DNA from: Brachycybe producta
Taxonomy: Eukaryota > Arthropoda > Diplopoda > Playtdesmida > Andrognathidae
Length of the DNA: 64,000 nt
Direction of reading: 5' to 3'
Assembly: GCA_036925085.1 (NCBI GenBank)
Contig: JAUPFP010000003.1
Location: 3,525,001-3,589,000 of the forward strand
Position numbers and translations under genes: made by a program. This document shows, piece after piece, positions 1 to 11,000 of this stretch (position 1 is its first letter; each line of letters begins with the position of its first letter). Under the pieces are notes generated by a model that did not search any database, was not told where the DNA came from, and saw only the letters and a list, made by a program, of their open reading frames with translations.

Positions 1-2
1 TT

Positions 3-3000
3 GAACATTACTACATCGGAGCGTATTTGATAATTGCGGCCGGTGTCGTTATGATCATCATCGGGTTTCTCGGCTGCTGTGGTGCCATCAACGAGAACGT
101 TTGCATGCTGACGACAGTAATTTTTACGACCACTTTTTCGAACACATTTCAAAGCGAACAATTCTAATCCTCGCACATTTTATATTATTTTTGCAGTATT
201 TTATTTTCCTGTTTATTATTTTCTTACTCGAATTGGCGGCTGCTATTTACATGTTATCCGTAGGATTTGAATATACTAAGGTAATGCGTCTGGACCTAAG
301 TCTAGGTGCCTTTTGTAAAACCTTAAGTTTGTAGTTTTTCGTGTCCGAAGCTCAAAATAACACACATTGCCTAAAAGCCTTAATTAACAGTTACAAACAC
401 ATAAAAAAAATCACAAAATTTGGTTTAAATCTTTCAGATGGATAAGTTCGTGTACAACGGAATGTACAAAATGGTTTGTAATTACAATAACGATGCTGTC
501 GGTTGGGTCATGGACATTTTACAGTTAGACGTAAGTGCCGGAAAAAATTAAGAGGGCTACGTCGGAAAATTACTTTGAAAAATCTCCGCAAAGAGCGCTA
601 GCATCGTTTATCTATTGAGCCCCATAGACCCGTTGTTAAAGAAGAAACGGTTAATTTTTAAAATACGCAGCAGTCGCGGCGGCAATATGTTTATTTTTCA
701 TATTTAAAGTTGTCCAATTTTGATGGTTCAAAGTGCAATGTGCACCTTAAATGTATGCTGATCTAGTGATAGAATGACAAAAAATTGGAAAGTATGCTTC
801 TATTTTTAAAAAATATTTCAAAATCGCGAATTTCTAACTCTTATGTTAAACTCCATTGAGTAAGCGCTCGTAAGCAAAAAACATCTATTAAAATGTTGGT
901 AAAAATTACGTAAAAATAATTTAAAAAAAACACAATTAAACCACAGTGAAGCCAACACATTGGCGCACGTGCTGAATTTTTTTCTGGTTTTTTAAAATTA
1001 TTTTTACGAGCAATTTAATGGATGTTTTTTTCTTGTTTGGGCGAACTCAATGGAGTTTAACATAAAGAGTTAAAATTCGCGATTTTGAAATAGTTTTTAA
1101 AAAATAGAACCGCACTTACCAATTTTTTGTCACTCTATCACTCGATCAGCATATATTTAAGGTGGACATTGCACTTTGAACCATCAAAATTGGACAACTT
1201 TAAATATGAAAAATAAACATATTGCCGCCGCGACTGTTGTGTATTTTAAAAACTGACGTTTCTTCTTTAACACCGTGTCTATGGGGCTCAATAGAAAAAT
1301 GATGCTAACGCTTTTTGCGGAGATTTTTTAAAGTAATTTTGAGATGTAGCCTCTTAAGAAGGAAAATCTTGTATTTTTCAACTTTGATGGGAAAATAATT
1401 GATGAGAACAGATTTTTTTTTAAACAAAAAACTTGAATAAGCAGCCATTTGTAAAATATGTAAATGAATGAGAACAATGAAAATAGAAAAACGTGGATGT
1501 GTTTTAGAAACTAGAAGGGTAGCCTATCTGAATCACTTAAGGTTGATTTATAGTCGGCAAAAGAGCTGCTACAAGGGAAGCAAAACGAAGGAAATTAGTT
1601 TCGTAGCAAAAACAATAAAGTTTTCCCCTTCGCATATATCTTCGTTTTCGTACAATATTTCGATAGGATTTTATTTAATCTTATTGAACGAAAGAGACTT
1701 CGCAGCCAATCAACCGCCCAGCTTTCTGTTTTTGCAAGACAACTAAATGGCTCTTTAAAAACAAAAAAAGGATTCGTTGCATTCCATGTGTACAGAGAAG
1801 TATAGTATGAACACAACGAAACGAAGCGAAACGAGAAAGCTAAGCTAAGCTAAAGCGAAAGCTAAGCGATACGATAACGATAATAATTCTTCGCTTAAAT
1901 TAAGCTTAAATAAACCAAGCTTAAATCGTCATGACAGTTCTTTTAGCACCTTTGTTTACTCCTCTAATTTTAAATAAATCTTTAAATTGTTTCTGTAAGT
2001 TACTTCGAAAAAAAATCGTTCTCGTCGATTTCTGAAGCAAATCTTGACTTTTTTATAATTTGGTTGGATTTTTTCCCCCGACGATTTTTTTTTTTAGCTA
2101 AAATGCTGCGGTGTGAATAATGGTCAGGATTACGACAGTATTAGTCTTCCGGTTCCAAACAGTTGTCGAGATCCAATTACTGGAAATCAGTTTCATATTG
2201 TGAGTTTCTTGGAGGGAAGATCAATTCTCGATTGAATCGATTTATTTTATTCGAAATCTCCATTATTGTTCTCTCGCTTCCTAGGGTTGTTATGACAGTT
2301 TTATCGACTTTATCGAGGCTAGGAGCGGAACGATTGTCGGCATCTCGATCACGATTTGTATAATTCACGTACGTATTGAGATATTTATAATTATTAACTT
2401 TGTTCGAAACTTTGTTTTAATGCGTTTTTTTAGGAGTTTAAAACTTTTTTCTGGTCTCAGCATTTTACTTTTAAATTTTGGAAGATATTGAAGAAGTGTA
2501 ATATAAAGTAGAAGGGTAAAGGAAGAGGCTAAAGGGTTTTTTTAAATTTTGGTATTTTTAAAAATCAACTTTTTATTGCCTTTTATGAAAATGACGGAAT
2601 TTTTATAAAATCATAAAATGTTTTATTTTTAAAAATATCAAAATGAAAAAAAAAACCTTTAGTTGTTTCTTGGCTCTTCTAGTTTCTAAGCCATTTTTTA
2701 AAGAATAAATTTTAAGTGTCATAGAAAAGTAGAAGAGTAAAAGCCATGATGGTTTTTTTTTCGTGTTATCTTTAAAAATAAACTTTTTATTGTTTTTTGA
2801 AAAAAGTAACCACAAATATTTAGCTTTTCTTCCAACTTGACTAGAAAGGCAAAATGTTAGTAACAAAAATGTTAATTTGCAATTTTTTTACTGTTTTGGT
2901 AAATGTTCATAAAAAAATAAATATGCTAATAACAACGTTTTTGACAAAAATGTTAGTAGCAGGTCGACAGGAAACTGATTCAGGAGTAGAATGTTATTAA

Positions 3001-3503
3001 CAGTGTTGACAACAGAAATAACTTGCTGGTAACATTTTGTTATCAACATCTTTTTATTTGATCAGGAACAGTTTTCAGATAGGTCGCAAAATTTCTGCTA
3101 TTAACAAAGTTAGCAACAATTTTATCGACAATGTTAATGACAAAAGTTAATAACAAAATGTTATCAACATTTCTAGAAACTTTTAACAATATTAATAGTA
3201 AATGTTGATAACAAAACTTACTAACATTTTATAGGCCTATTTTTAATATTTGTTAAAAAACATTGCTAATAACATTTATTTTCATCAGTGTTACCTCCAA
3301 TGTAAAAAAGGCACCTTAAACATGAAAAAAACTTAAGCTTCATTTTACTCTTCTAGTTTATAAAGTTCTTTTTATGATTTCGTTTGTATTTTTTTTAATA
3401 ATGTACTATTAATTAATTTATTTCTCTCGTTTAGATCGTGACGATGATTTTTGCGATGTGTCTTTGTCTTGCTTTGAAGCGAGAAAACAAAACTTACGCT
3501 TAA
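3..3503 (+). CDS. Tetraspanin, 5'-truncated by window edge (gene 1)
   Basis: Six exons are visible: 3-116, 197-280, 438-530, 2098-2199, 2285-2368 and 3435-3503 (stop TAA 3501-3503). All introns are phase 0 and GT-AG, giving 181 residues in the window. Exon 3-116 holds TM2 followed by GFLGCCGAINEN, the tetraspanin motif after TM2. Exon 197-280 is TM3 (FIFLFIIFLLELAAAIYML). Exons 438-2199 form the large extracellular loop with the hallmark LKCCGV and a PNSC cysteine. Exon 2285-2368 begins with the last loop cysteine (GCYDSF) and runs into TM4, completed in exon 3435-3503 with the short tail KRENKTYA. Tetraspanins are four-pass plasma-membrane scaffolds that organise partner proteins in microdomains. 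TM1 and the start lie upstream of the window. The only polyadenylation-like motif close by is ATTAAA at 3544. The subfamily is not assignable by eye. Confidence 0.93.
548..1357. mobile_element. Foldback element J, piggyBac-like, TTAA target duplication
   Basis: The sequence from 552 to 1353 is a long imperfect palindrome with arms of about 380 bp and its centre near 950. It is bounded on both sides by TTAA (548-551 and 1354-1357). The ends read GAGGGCTACGTCGG and, on the reverse strand, GAGGCTACATCTC, followed in both by AAAATTACTTT. TTAA duplication is the signature of piggyBac transposases. No transposase is encoded, so this is a non-autonomous foldback copy. It sits in the 1.57-kb intron of gene 1. 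Confidence 0.75.
1358..2097. other. Rest of gene 1 intron, no gene seen
   Basis: AT-rich intron sequence. It contains one TTTTAGAAACTAGAAGGGTAGC block of family C near 1502-1522 and a run of AAGCTAAGC/AAGCGAAAC motifs at about 1815-1870. The short open frames here have no homology I recognise. Confidence 0.6.
2840..3290. repeat. Degenerate array of AACATT / GTTATCAACATT motifs
   Basis: Within the last intron of gene 1, AATGTTA, TAACAAAATGTT and TTATCAACATT recur in both orientations every 15-40 bases without a strict period. It looks like an old decayed minisatellite or internally repetitive element. The flanks (2600-2840) carry family C pieces. Confidence 0.5.
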
Positions 3504-3780
3504 AGCGCTTTAAGCGTAAAAAGGATCGGTTTTTTTTTATTCGATTAAAAGAAAATAACTACACAAAAAAAATATCATTCATATGAACATTTTTGGAAAG
3601 AAAAAATTACAGTTAGATTTATTTAAATGCACAAAATCGAATATTTACGAACAGAAAAAATGAACAAACTTTTATAAGTATTATAAATTAGGAGGTGACG
3701 TCATGCGGAGTTTACGGTAAACTACTGATCGACTTCGAAATCGAGATAATCGAACTCGCTTAAAATTATAGATTGGACTT

Positions 3781-3945
3781 TTAAGGCTCAAATTTAAGAA
3801 GGAAATTTGTCAATTGAACTTCAACTTTGAACCCTCTGAACCAGGGTTCCAACATATAAAAACCCTGGTTACCCTTAAATTGGAATTTTCCATGTTGAAA
3901 CCCTGCTTAGAGGATTCAAATTGAAAGTTCCACTATCCGCCATTT
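3781..3945. mobile_element. Family L MITE fragment
   Basis: It starts TTAAGGCTCAAATTTAAGAAG and contains the paired CCAGGGTTCCAAC / GAAACCCTGCTTAGAGG block also seen at 11374, 11916 and 23230. The expected right end (reverse complement of the start) is missing, and the copy runs directly into family M sequence. It lies 280 bp past the gene 1 stop. Confidence 0.6.
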
Positions 3946-4160
3946 TATTTCTAGGCTAAATTTGTTTTTAACAAAAAAATTAAAGTAATTAATCATTCCA
4001 TAATGTGATTAACCACATTGTGTCAATGCAGTTGGAGTTAACTCCATTGTTCAGAAATTTAATCATGGTTAATGTAACTACATTTGTTTTCGCTAGAAAA
4101 TTAAACTATGGTTAACTTTTTAACTGCAGTTAATTTTTTTGTATTGAAAACGTGGTAACT
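3945..4160. mobile_element. Family M element, copy 1
   Basis: Shares with 41010-41310 the block TGTGTCAATGCAGTT, GGTTAATGTAAC, ACATTTGTTTT and ACTGCAGTTAATTTTT. It is rich in TTAACCA/TGGTTAA in both orientations, so the element can fold back. The shared CTATCCGCCAT start is also present at 41038. Confidence 0.6.
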
Positions 4161-4227
4161 AATATGAAATTATAATAAGATAATCATTATTAATTTTAAC
4201 AAAGATGCTAAATGATTGATTACTAGT

Positions 4228-4532
4228 AAGGCTCGGATTTTTATGCAAATATCAACAGATGTTTCTCAATCTGTGGCCCAAGTGCCAATTGTGAAGTAAC
4301 AATCTCGTTTAGATCAACCCAAAAATGTTTTGTTTTTTTCAATCAAAAATTCTGGTTAGAGGCTAGAACTTTCTAGTTGACAACTGATAGTAACCAGACA
4401 TCTAGCCTCTAACTAGCCTTTTTTATTAGAAAATAACAATTGCTTTAATGATAATTATTATTTTGCAACTGACACTTGGGCCACAAATTGAGAAACATTT
4501 GCTTGATATTTTGCATTAAAAATCCGAGCCCT
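4228..4532. mobile_element. Family B MITE, complete copy
   Basis: The terminal inverted repeats are AAGGCTCGGATTTTTATGC at the left and its mirror, ending AAAATCCGAGCCCT, at the right. Inside are the mirrored GTGGCCCAAGTGCCAATTG / CACTTGGGCCACAAATTG and TTAGAGGCTAG / CTAGCCTCTAA blocks. About 305 bp, non-coding. Other copies or pieces are near 24190, 24738, 30183, 34795, 48384 and 55627. Confidence 0.75.
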
Positions 4533-5097
4533 ACTCGTTAGATTTAATTATATTGGAAATGTATTTTTGGGTGAATTATTATTTTGCAAAGTTTTGTCTA
4601 AAAAAAATTATTGGTAAATTAATATTTAAGGGGTCATTTTTGGTTTGAAGTCACATAAATTAATTATCAATATGTAATTGCATGTAAAATATACATTTCA
4701 AATTTTGGAATTTTGTATTAAAACATATATTATTTGTAATTAATATTGACAACAATTGAAAATTTTAGCTGATTAATTATGGCTGAAATGTTAAGTGACC
4801 TTTCTTTTGTTGAATGTCATCATAACCAAAAGTTAAAATGAAGATAACTTAGTGTGAATATTTAATTATTACAGATTCATTATCATTGGTTGCATATGAT
4901 GTCATATGATTGATCATTGGTCATCTTTGACCACATGATTGTATTCTGAAGGTCAAGCAGATAGTTTCAATCGTAAAAGAAATTTAGGACCACATTTTTT
5001 TTTTGGCAGAACTTGTATTATTTTATTTCGAAATCTTCAGATTCGATTTAGAAGTTGATGAGGCCGCGTTAACATAGTAATAATTAGTTAATGAACA
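4533..5097. other. Region upstream of gene 2, no distinct element
   Basis: AT-rich (mostly ATTAAT/TAATTA) sequence between a family B copy and the start codon of the second membrane-protein gene. No clear TATA box or initiator can be picked out. A non-coding first exon could exist here but cannot be seen. Confidence 0.5.
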
Positions 5098-8000
5098 ATG
5101 TGTTGCTGTGAGTGTATTTTTATGTGCGTCAAAGGATGTGTGAAACTGGGTTGCACTCGATGTATAATGGTCACATTAAACATTCCAATGACAGTGAGTT
5201 TATTTTTGTTGTTATTGAAAATTTTAGATAAAAATTGTAAAATTTATAGATTTTTTTTTTTGAATTTTAAGTTTGTTGGATTGATTGTATTATGCGTTTT
5301 TGGATACATCAAAGGAATGATGACCAGTTTTAACGAAGATGACGAAATTTTCGATATTAATTCGCCTGTACGAATTGTTAATGGTATCGCCGTTTTGGGA
5401 CTAATTCTGGGAATTTGTCTCACTTTAACCGGGTTCATTGGTTGTTGTGGTTCATGTTGCGATAACATAACTTCCATTATTGCTGTGAGTTATTAATTAT
5501 TTTGGAATTTGTAATGTTTCGAACTAAATTTTTGCTGGTTTTTTTTTTTCATTTCTGTTTTTCTCTCTCAGTATATTGTGTTTTTGATTGTCGTGATGGG
5601 ATTGGAATTATCAGCAACTGCTGCCATTTTTGTGTTTCAGAAGGAAATTGTTAACTCAACAGAGGTATGTGGACAAGAAGCTGCGGTGGCAAAACAATAA
5701 CCAAAGTTGTATAAAAAGAGCTAAAAGTTGTGAGCCCATAGTTGCAATAAGAATGAAGTGTTATGAAACAAGAGCCAAAGGTTTTAAACCAAAGCCCCGA
5801 GTCACATTACGATTGGGAAAGTTTGAAACTTTATATGGATACACTTTCTAGTTTCTTAGAAAATTTTATTCATTTCTACCGTGCTGTTTATAGTTTTGAG
5901 AAAATATTTTGTGTTTTGATTTTGTCATGTTAAGTGAATGGGGAATTTGAGCAACGCAATTGCCAAAATTGCACCATGAGAGGGAAAGTTGCATCACCGC
6001 GAGAGGGAAAGTTGCATCACCGCGAGAGGGAAAGTTGCATCACCGCGAGAGGGAAAGTTGCGCCGCGAAAGCCGAAGTTGTTGCAACTTTGGCTTTCGCG
6101 GTGCAACTTTCTTTCTCGCGGTAATGCAACTTTCCCACCAAAGTTGCAAGTTGTTAAACAAGTTTAACAAGTACTTTATTTCTGAAATAAGAGCTAAAAG
6201 TTGTGAGAAAAAAGGAGGTTGGAGCTAATTTTGCAAAATTATGAAGGGTTATAGTTTAGCTATAATTCTTGTTATTCATTTTTAATTCTCAAATCGAAAT
6301 CTTAAATAAATTGCCCTAGTTTTTTTAATACAACAAAATTAAATATTTTCTTTTAATGGAATTTGTTTTATCTTTGGGTGTTGTATATTCTTTATGTGTG
6401 GGCCACTTTTTTTAATTAATTCAGGCAATGCATTGTATATAAGGGTGTTAAGTTTCTATGTAAAAAATGGCCATCTTTTAAAATCTTCTGTTATTAAATA
6501 ACAGATTTCATTGTATTTCTTCAATTTAAATTTTAAAAAGTGAAGAAATACAAAGAAAATCTCGAGAGAGGAAAAAAAAGTTACTGGGAGGAGGTTATTT
6601 TGTATAAATGAACAGTAAAATTTGAAACTTTCTCCTGCTGTTTGAAATTGTGAAACAGAAGAAAAAAATACAAAAGAGTGAAATTTAAACTAATTAGAAG
6701 TGAATGTAATTTATAACAAAATAAAATCGTGCATTTTTCAATCTTGATAGATTTGGAGGTGCCAGGGTGTGTGTGTGGGTAGGGAGAGAGTTGATTTTCT
6801 TGCACAATCGACATTAAGAATGGCACTTAACTGTATTCTTTTCAATAAGAGAATTGTTGCTGTTATTTTTTTACAACCTTTTTATATCTTTTAGTGTTTT
6901 ATACAATTTCGGTGGCCATTTTTTGAACAAAAAAAGCTTTGAAAAGTCCACTTAATGTTTTTGTTTTTGGAAGCAAAATGGAAAATCCTTGAGTTTTTTT
7001 TTTTTTGGAAGCCACACCTTGCTTTAATATTTCAAAGGAATGAAAGGATTGAAGTGGAGAAAATGGTAGAAAGGGCATTAATATTTGAGGACATTTTCTA
7101 CTGTAGTGTTTCAGGCATTTTAGAAATTTATATATCAAAGTGGGTCTTCTGGCTTTTAAAGTGTTTTTTTTTGGGTGGCCCATTTTTATAAAAAAAATGA
7201 GGCAGAAACTATGGAAGGTGTGCCCTGATAGTTCTGGAAATGGGCCATTCAGTGTGAAAGTGGATCTTAAAGTCTAAAGCTAGACATTCTGGAAGTGTGC
7301 CAGACTCTGCTTGAAGTGTGCCAGACTCTGCTTGAAGTGTGCCAGACTCTGCTTGAAGTGTGCCAGACTCTGCTTGAAGTGTGCCAGACTCTGCTTGAAG
7401 TGTGCCAGACTCTGCTTGAAGTGTGCCAGACTCTGCTTGAAGTGTGCCAGACTGCTTGAAGTGTGCCAGACTCTGCTTGAAGTGTGCTAAACGTTTTATA
7501 AGCATGATGGACATGTTATAAGCGTGCTTACTAGTGCGCTAGGCATTATAAGTCTTCTGGACATTCTGGAAGTGTGTCTTGACAGTCTTGAAAGTGGTCC
7601 ACGCACTCTCTAAGGGTCTTGGCGTACAAATCACTTTCTATTATCGATTTTGACTGCAAAGTGAAATTGCAGGTGGTGATGGGTAGTGGTTGCAATGCAT
7701 TTTATTGAAAGATTCGAAATGGTCGGTTTTGTCGACAACCCAACTTCATTTTGCAGTCTAAATCGACCACCAAAAGAGAGGTCTGTGTCTTCTAACCCTA
7801 AAAGTTATCCTGACTGTTTCGATATGGTCCGGTCTGGCTCAAACTGGGCCACACAAGAACCTGTCGAATAAAAAAATCGGAATATCTCGAAAAGCTTTTT
7901 GTATAACTTGCAAGTTTCTTCCTACAAAAAATTGCATATAACCCTGAATTGGGTCAACATAATTAAGACTTACTAAAGTTAGTGATTTCAATGCAGAATG

Positions 8001-11000
8001 TCAGATTTAATTAAGAAGAAAAAAAGTGAAATTATAGGCCTAACAATACTTATTATTAAATTTTCTTTTTATTCACAGGAAGCTCATCTGAAAAAAATGT
8101 GTGCTGTAAGTTCAAACTTTGTTCTGAGAGACAACTTTCTGTTTTCATGGTTTTTTTTTTGTGTGCCGGAAATTTATTTGTTCAACGCTGGGATCTTGTT
8201 GGTGTTTTAGGTCTGTGCTAATTTTATAGCTGAGCGTAACGGCATGCTTTACATTGTTGCATGGGCGTTTGTTGGAATCCTTGCCATACAGGTGACTAAA
8301 TTTACACCTGAAAATGTGTTTTTTTGTTGTTGTTGTACCGAACTCTTGATTAACCTCGCAAACTCGCAATTGAAAATTTTTCTCAAGTTTGTTTTTATGG
8401 TTTTATTTATTTTTTTTTTCAGGCTGTATTGTTATTTATTTCTGCCATTTTTATAGTCTATCTAAGGAAATTAAAATCAAATAATAATAATTCTGGTGGA
8501 AATCGTCAATCGGAAATCACTGTCATGTCACCAGTTTCCATTCAGAGTGTTCCAATGGCACCTTCACCCATTTCCATGCAACCGTTTATTTCAGAAAATG
8601 GTAAATTGTCTGTAAAAAAAAAAAAAAGAGAAGTGGTTCTCAAAAGTGCAAAGTTGCTATAAGTTTGACTTTGGCTCTCAGTGTTGTACTCTTAAAGCTT
8701 TGAAGAGTAGCACTGACTGGACTTTCAGGAGTGTCTAGCTCTCTTGGGGCTTTCGGGAGTGTCGCGCTCTCTTGGGTCTCTCGGGAGTGTCGCGCTCTCT
8801 TGGGTCTCTCGGGAGTGTCGCGCTCTCTTGGGTCTCTCGGGAGTGTCGCGCTCTCTTGGGTCTCTCGGGAGTGTCGCGCTCTCTTGGGTCTCTCGGGAGT
8901 GTCGCGCTCTCTTGGGTCTCTCGGGAGTGTCGCGCTCTCTTGGGTCTCTCGGGAGTGTCGCGCTCTCTTGGGTCTCTCGGGAGTGTCGCGCTCTCTTGGG
9001 TCTCTCGGGAGTGTCGCGCTCTCTTGGGTCTCTCGGGAGTGTCGCGCTCTCTTGGGTCTCTCGGGAGTGTCGCGCTCTCTTGGGTCTCTCGGGAGTGTCG
9101 CGCTCTCTTGGGTCTCTCGGGAGTGTCGCGCTCTCTTGGGTCTCTCGGGAGTGTCGCGCTCTCTTGGGTCTCTCGGGAGTGTCGCGCTCTCTTGGGTCTC
9201 TCGGGAGTGTCGCGCTCTCTTGGGTCTCTCGGGAGTGTCGCGCTCTCTTGGGTCTCTCGGGAGTGTCGCGCTCTCTTGGGTCTCTCGGGAGTGTCGCGCT
9301 CTCTTGGGTCTCTCGGGAGTGTCGCGCTCTCTTGGGTCTCTCGGGAGTGTCGCGCTCTCTTGGGTCTCTCGGGAGTGTCGCGCTCTCTTGGGTCTCTCGG
9401 GAGTGTCGCGCTCTCTTGGGTCTCTCGGGAGTGTCGCGCTCTCTTGGGTCTCTCGGGAGTGTCGCGCTCTCTTGGGTCTCTCGGGAGTGTCGCGCTCTCT
9501 TGGGTCTCTCGGGAGTGTCGCGCTCTCTTGGGTCTCTCGGGAGTGTCGCGCTCTCTTGGGTCTCTCGGGAGTGTCGCGCTCTCTTGGGTCTCTCGGGAGT
9601 GTCGCGCACTCTTGGGTCTCTCGGGAGTGTCGCGCTCTCTTGGGTCTCTCGGGAGTGTCGCGCTCTCTTGGGTCTCTCGGGAGTGTCGCGCTCTCTTGGG
9701 TCTCTCGGGAGTGTCGCGCTTTTTCTGGCCTTGAGAGGAGTTTCTCGCTCTCATTCGCACTTTCCGAGTTTCAAAATGTTCAACTGTTTCATTTTGAACT
9801 TTTGAACTAATATTTTTTTAGTAATGCTCAATACTCCGAGGTCTACTGGAAACATTTCATCCTCTCCGCGACATCCCGGGAAGACAGTCACTCTTCCAAC
9901 AGGTGTCTTTGTCGGAAAGCCCACTACACCAACCACTGAAGTTGGCCCATTAAATTTTACATCAAAAGATTCTTCACAAATTAACAAAGAACAACGGGAA
10001 GGGGTAAGGTGTGTAGAAATTTGACTTGTTATGACTTTTTATTTTGTTGTCATGTGTCCATAATATGAGGGTTTTTTGGGGGGGTGGACCTCTTTTTTAT
10101 GAGAGAGAGAAAAGAGGATCTCAGAAAGGAGAAGTAGAAGTTTTTGTGTGACCATGGACAAAGAGAATTTGCACAGGACATTGCTTAAATTTCGTAATAT
10201 TTATATTTAGTTTTGACCAAAAATGTGATATTATCTACATTTATATGCTTGAAACAGTTATGTCCTTGGTTTTTTTTTTCTCCTTCACAAAAATGGGAAG
10301 TAATTTTCTAATTTCTAAGCAATTTTTTTTCAAATCTTGTGTCAGACTTTCGAAGATTAGAAGAGTTTCAATGTTAAATTTTAAATTATCATTTTTATAT
10401 TTATAAAAAAAATACATAACTTTCAACAACCAACAAAGAAAATGTTCACACAATTAATTCTCGTGTCCTAAATTGTTAAAAGATGTGAATCTTGGATATT
10501 TTTTTTTCTTCTTCTTCTTCTTGTGTCTGAAACATTTTCTCAACTCTTTTGGGGGGGGGGGTCTTCAGAAAGTTCTCCATGAAATGTCATTGTTTTCTTG
10601 AAAAGCCCTGGTTTTAAGATTAGAAAACAGAAAAGAAAACAGGGGGGAGTAAGGTGGTGTTGATATTTATACTCCCATATGAATCACAATGTCCCCATTT
10701 TTGTTGTTGTTGTAATTTTATATGGCATTTGAATGCAAGAATTTTGGCGATGCCGAGGGGGTTGGAGATGGAGGAGGCTAGCCCATTAAAAGCTTTTGGG
10801 AGTCCACTAGGTTGGTGGGGCGGCGTTTAGTTTGCAAGAAAGAGCTCCGTCCACTGAGATGCGGCACGAGTCGGTTTTGTCACGACCATTCTGGCCCAAG
10901 CATACCGGTCTTTGTGGAGACAGTGCTGACGAGGAAAGCAACATGTGGTTGATTACAAATTCTTCCAACAACATTGAAGAGATTTCCGAACCCGATGGAT

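Noticed and set aside
5989..6130. CRISPR-like look of evenly spaced 23-bp repeats
   Set aside because: There are no spacers; the repeats are contiguous and lie in a eukaryotic intron.
7686..7871. Possible extra exon of gene 2 after TTTTGCAG at 7758
   Set aside because: In the required phase it reaches a stop after 12 codons, and the sequence belongs to the family N foldback also found at 63462.
8725..9810. Open frames of 294-359 residues on both strands
   Set aside because: They are translations of the 28-bp array, which has no stop codon in any frame. Real exons of gene 2 flank it.
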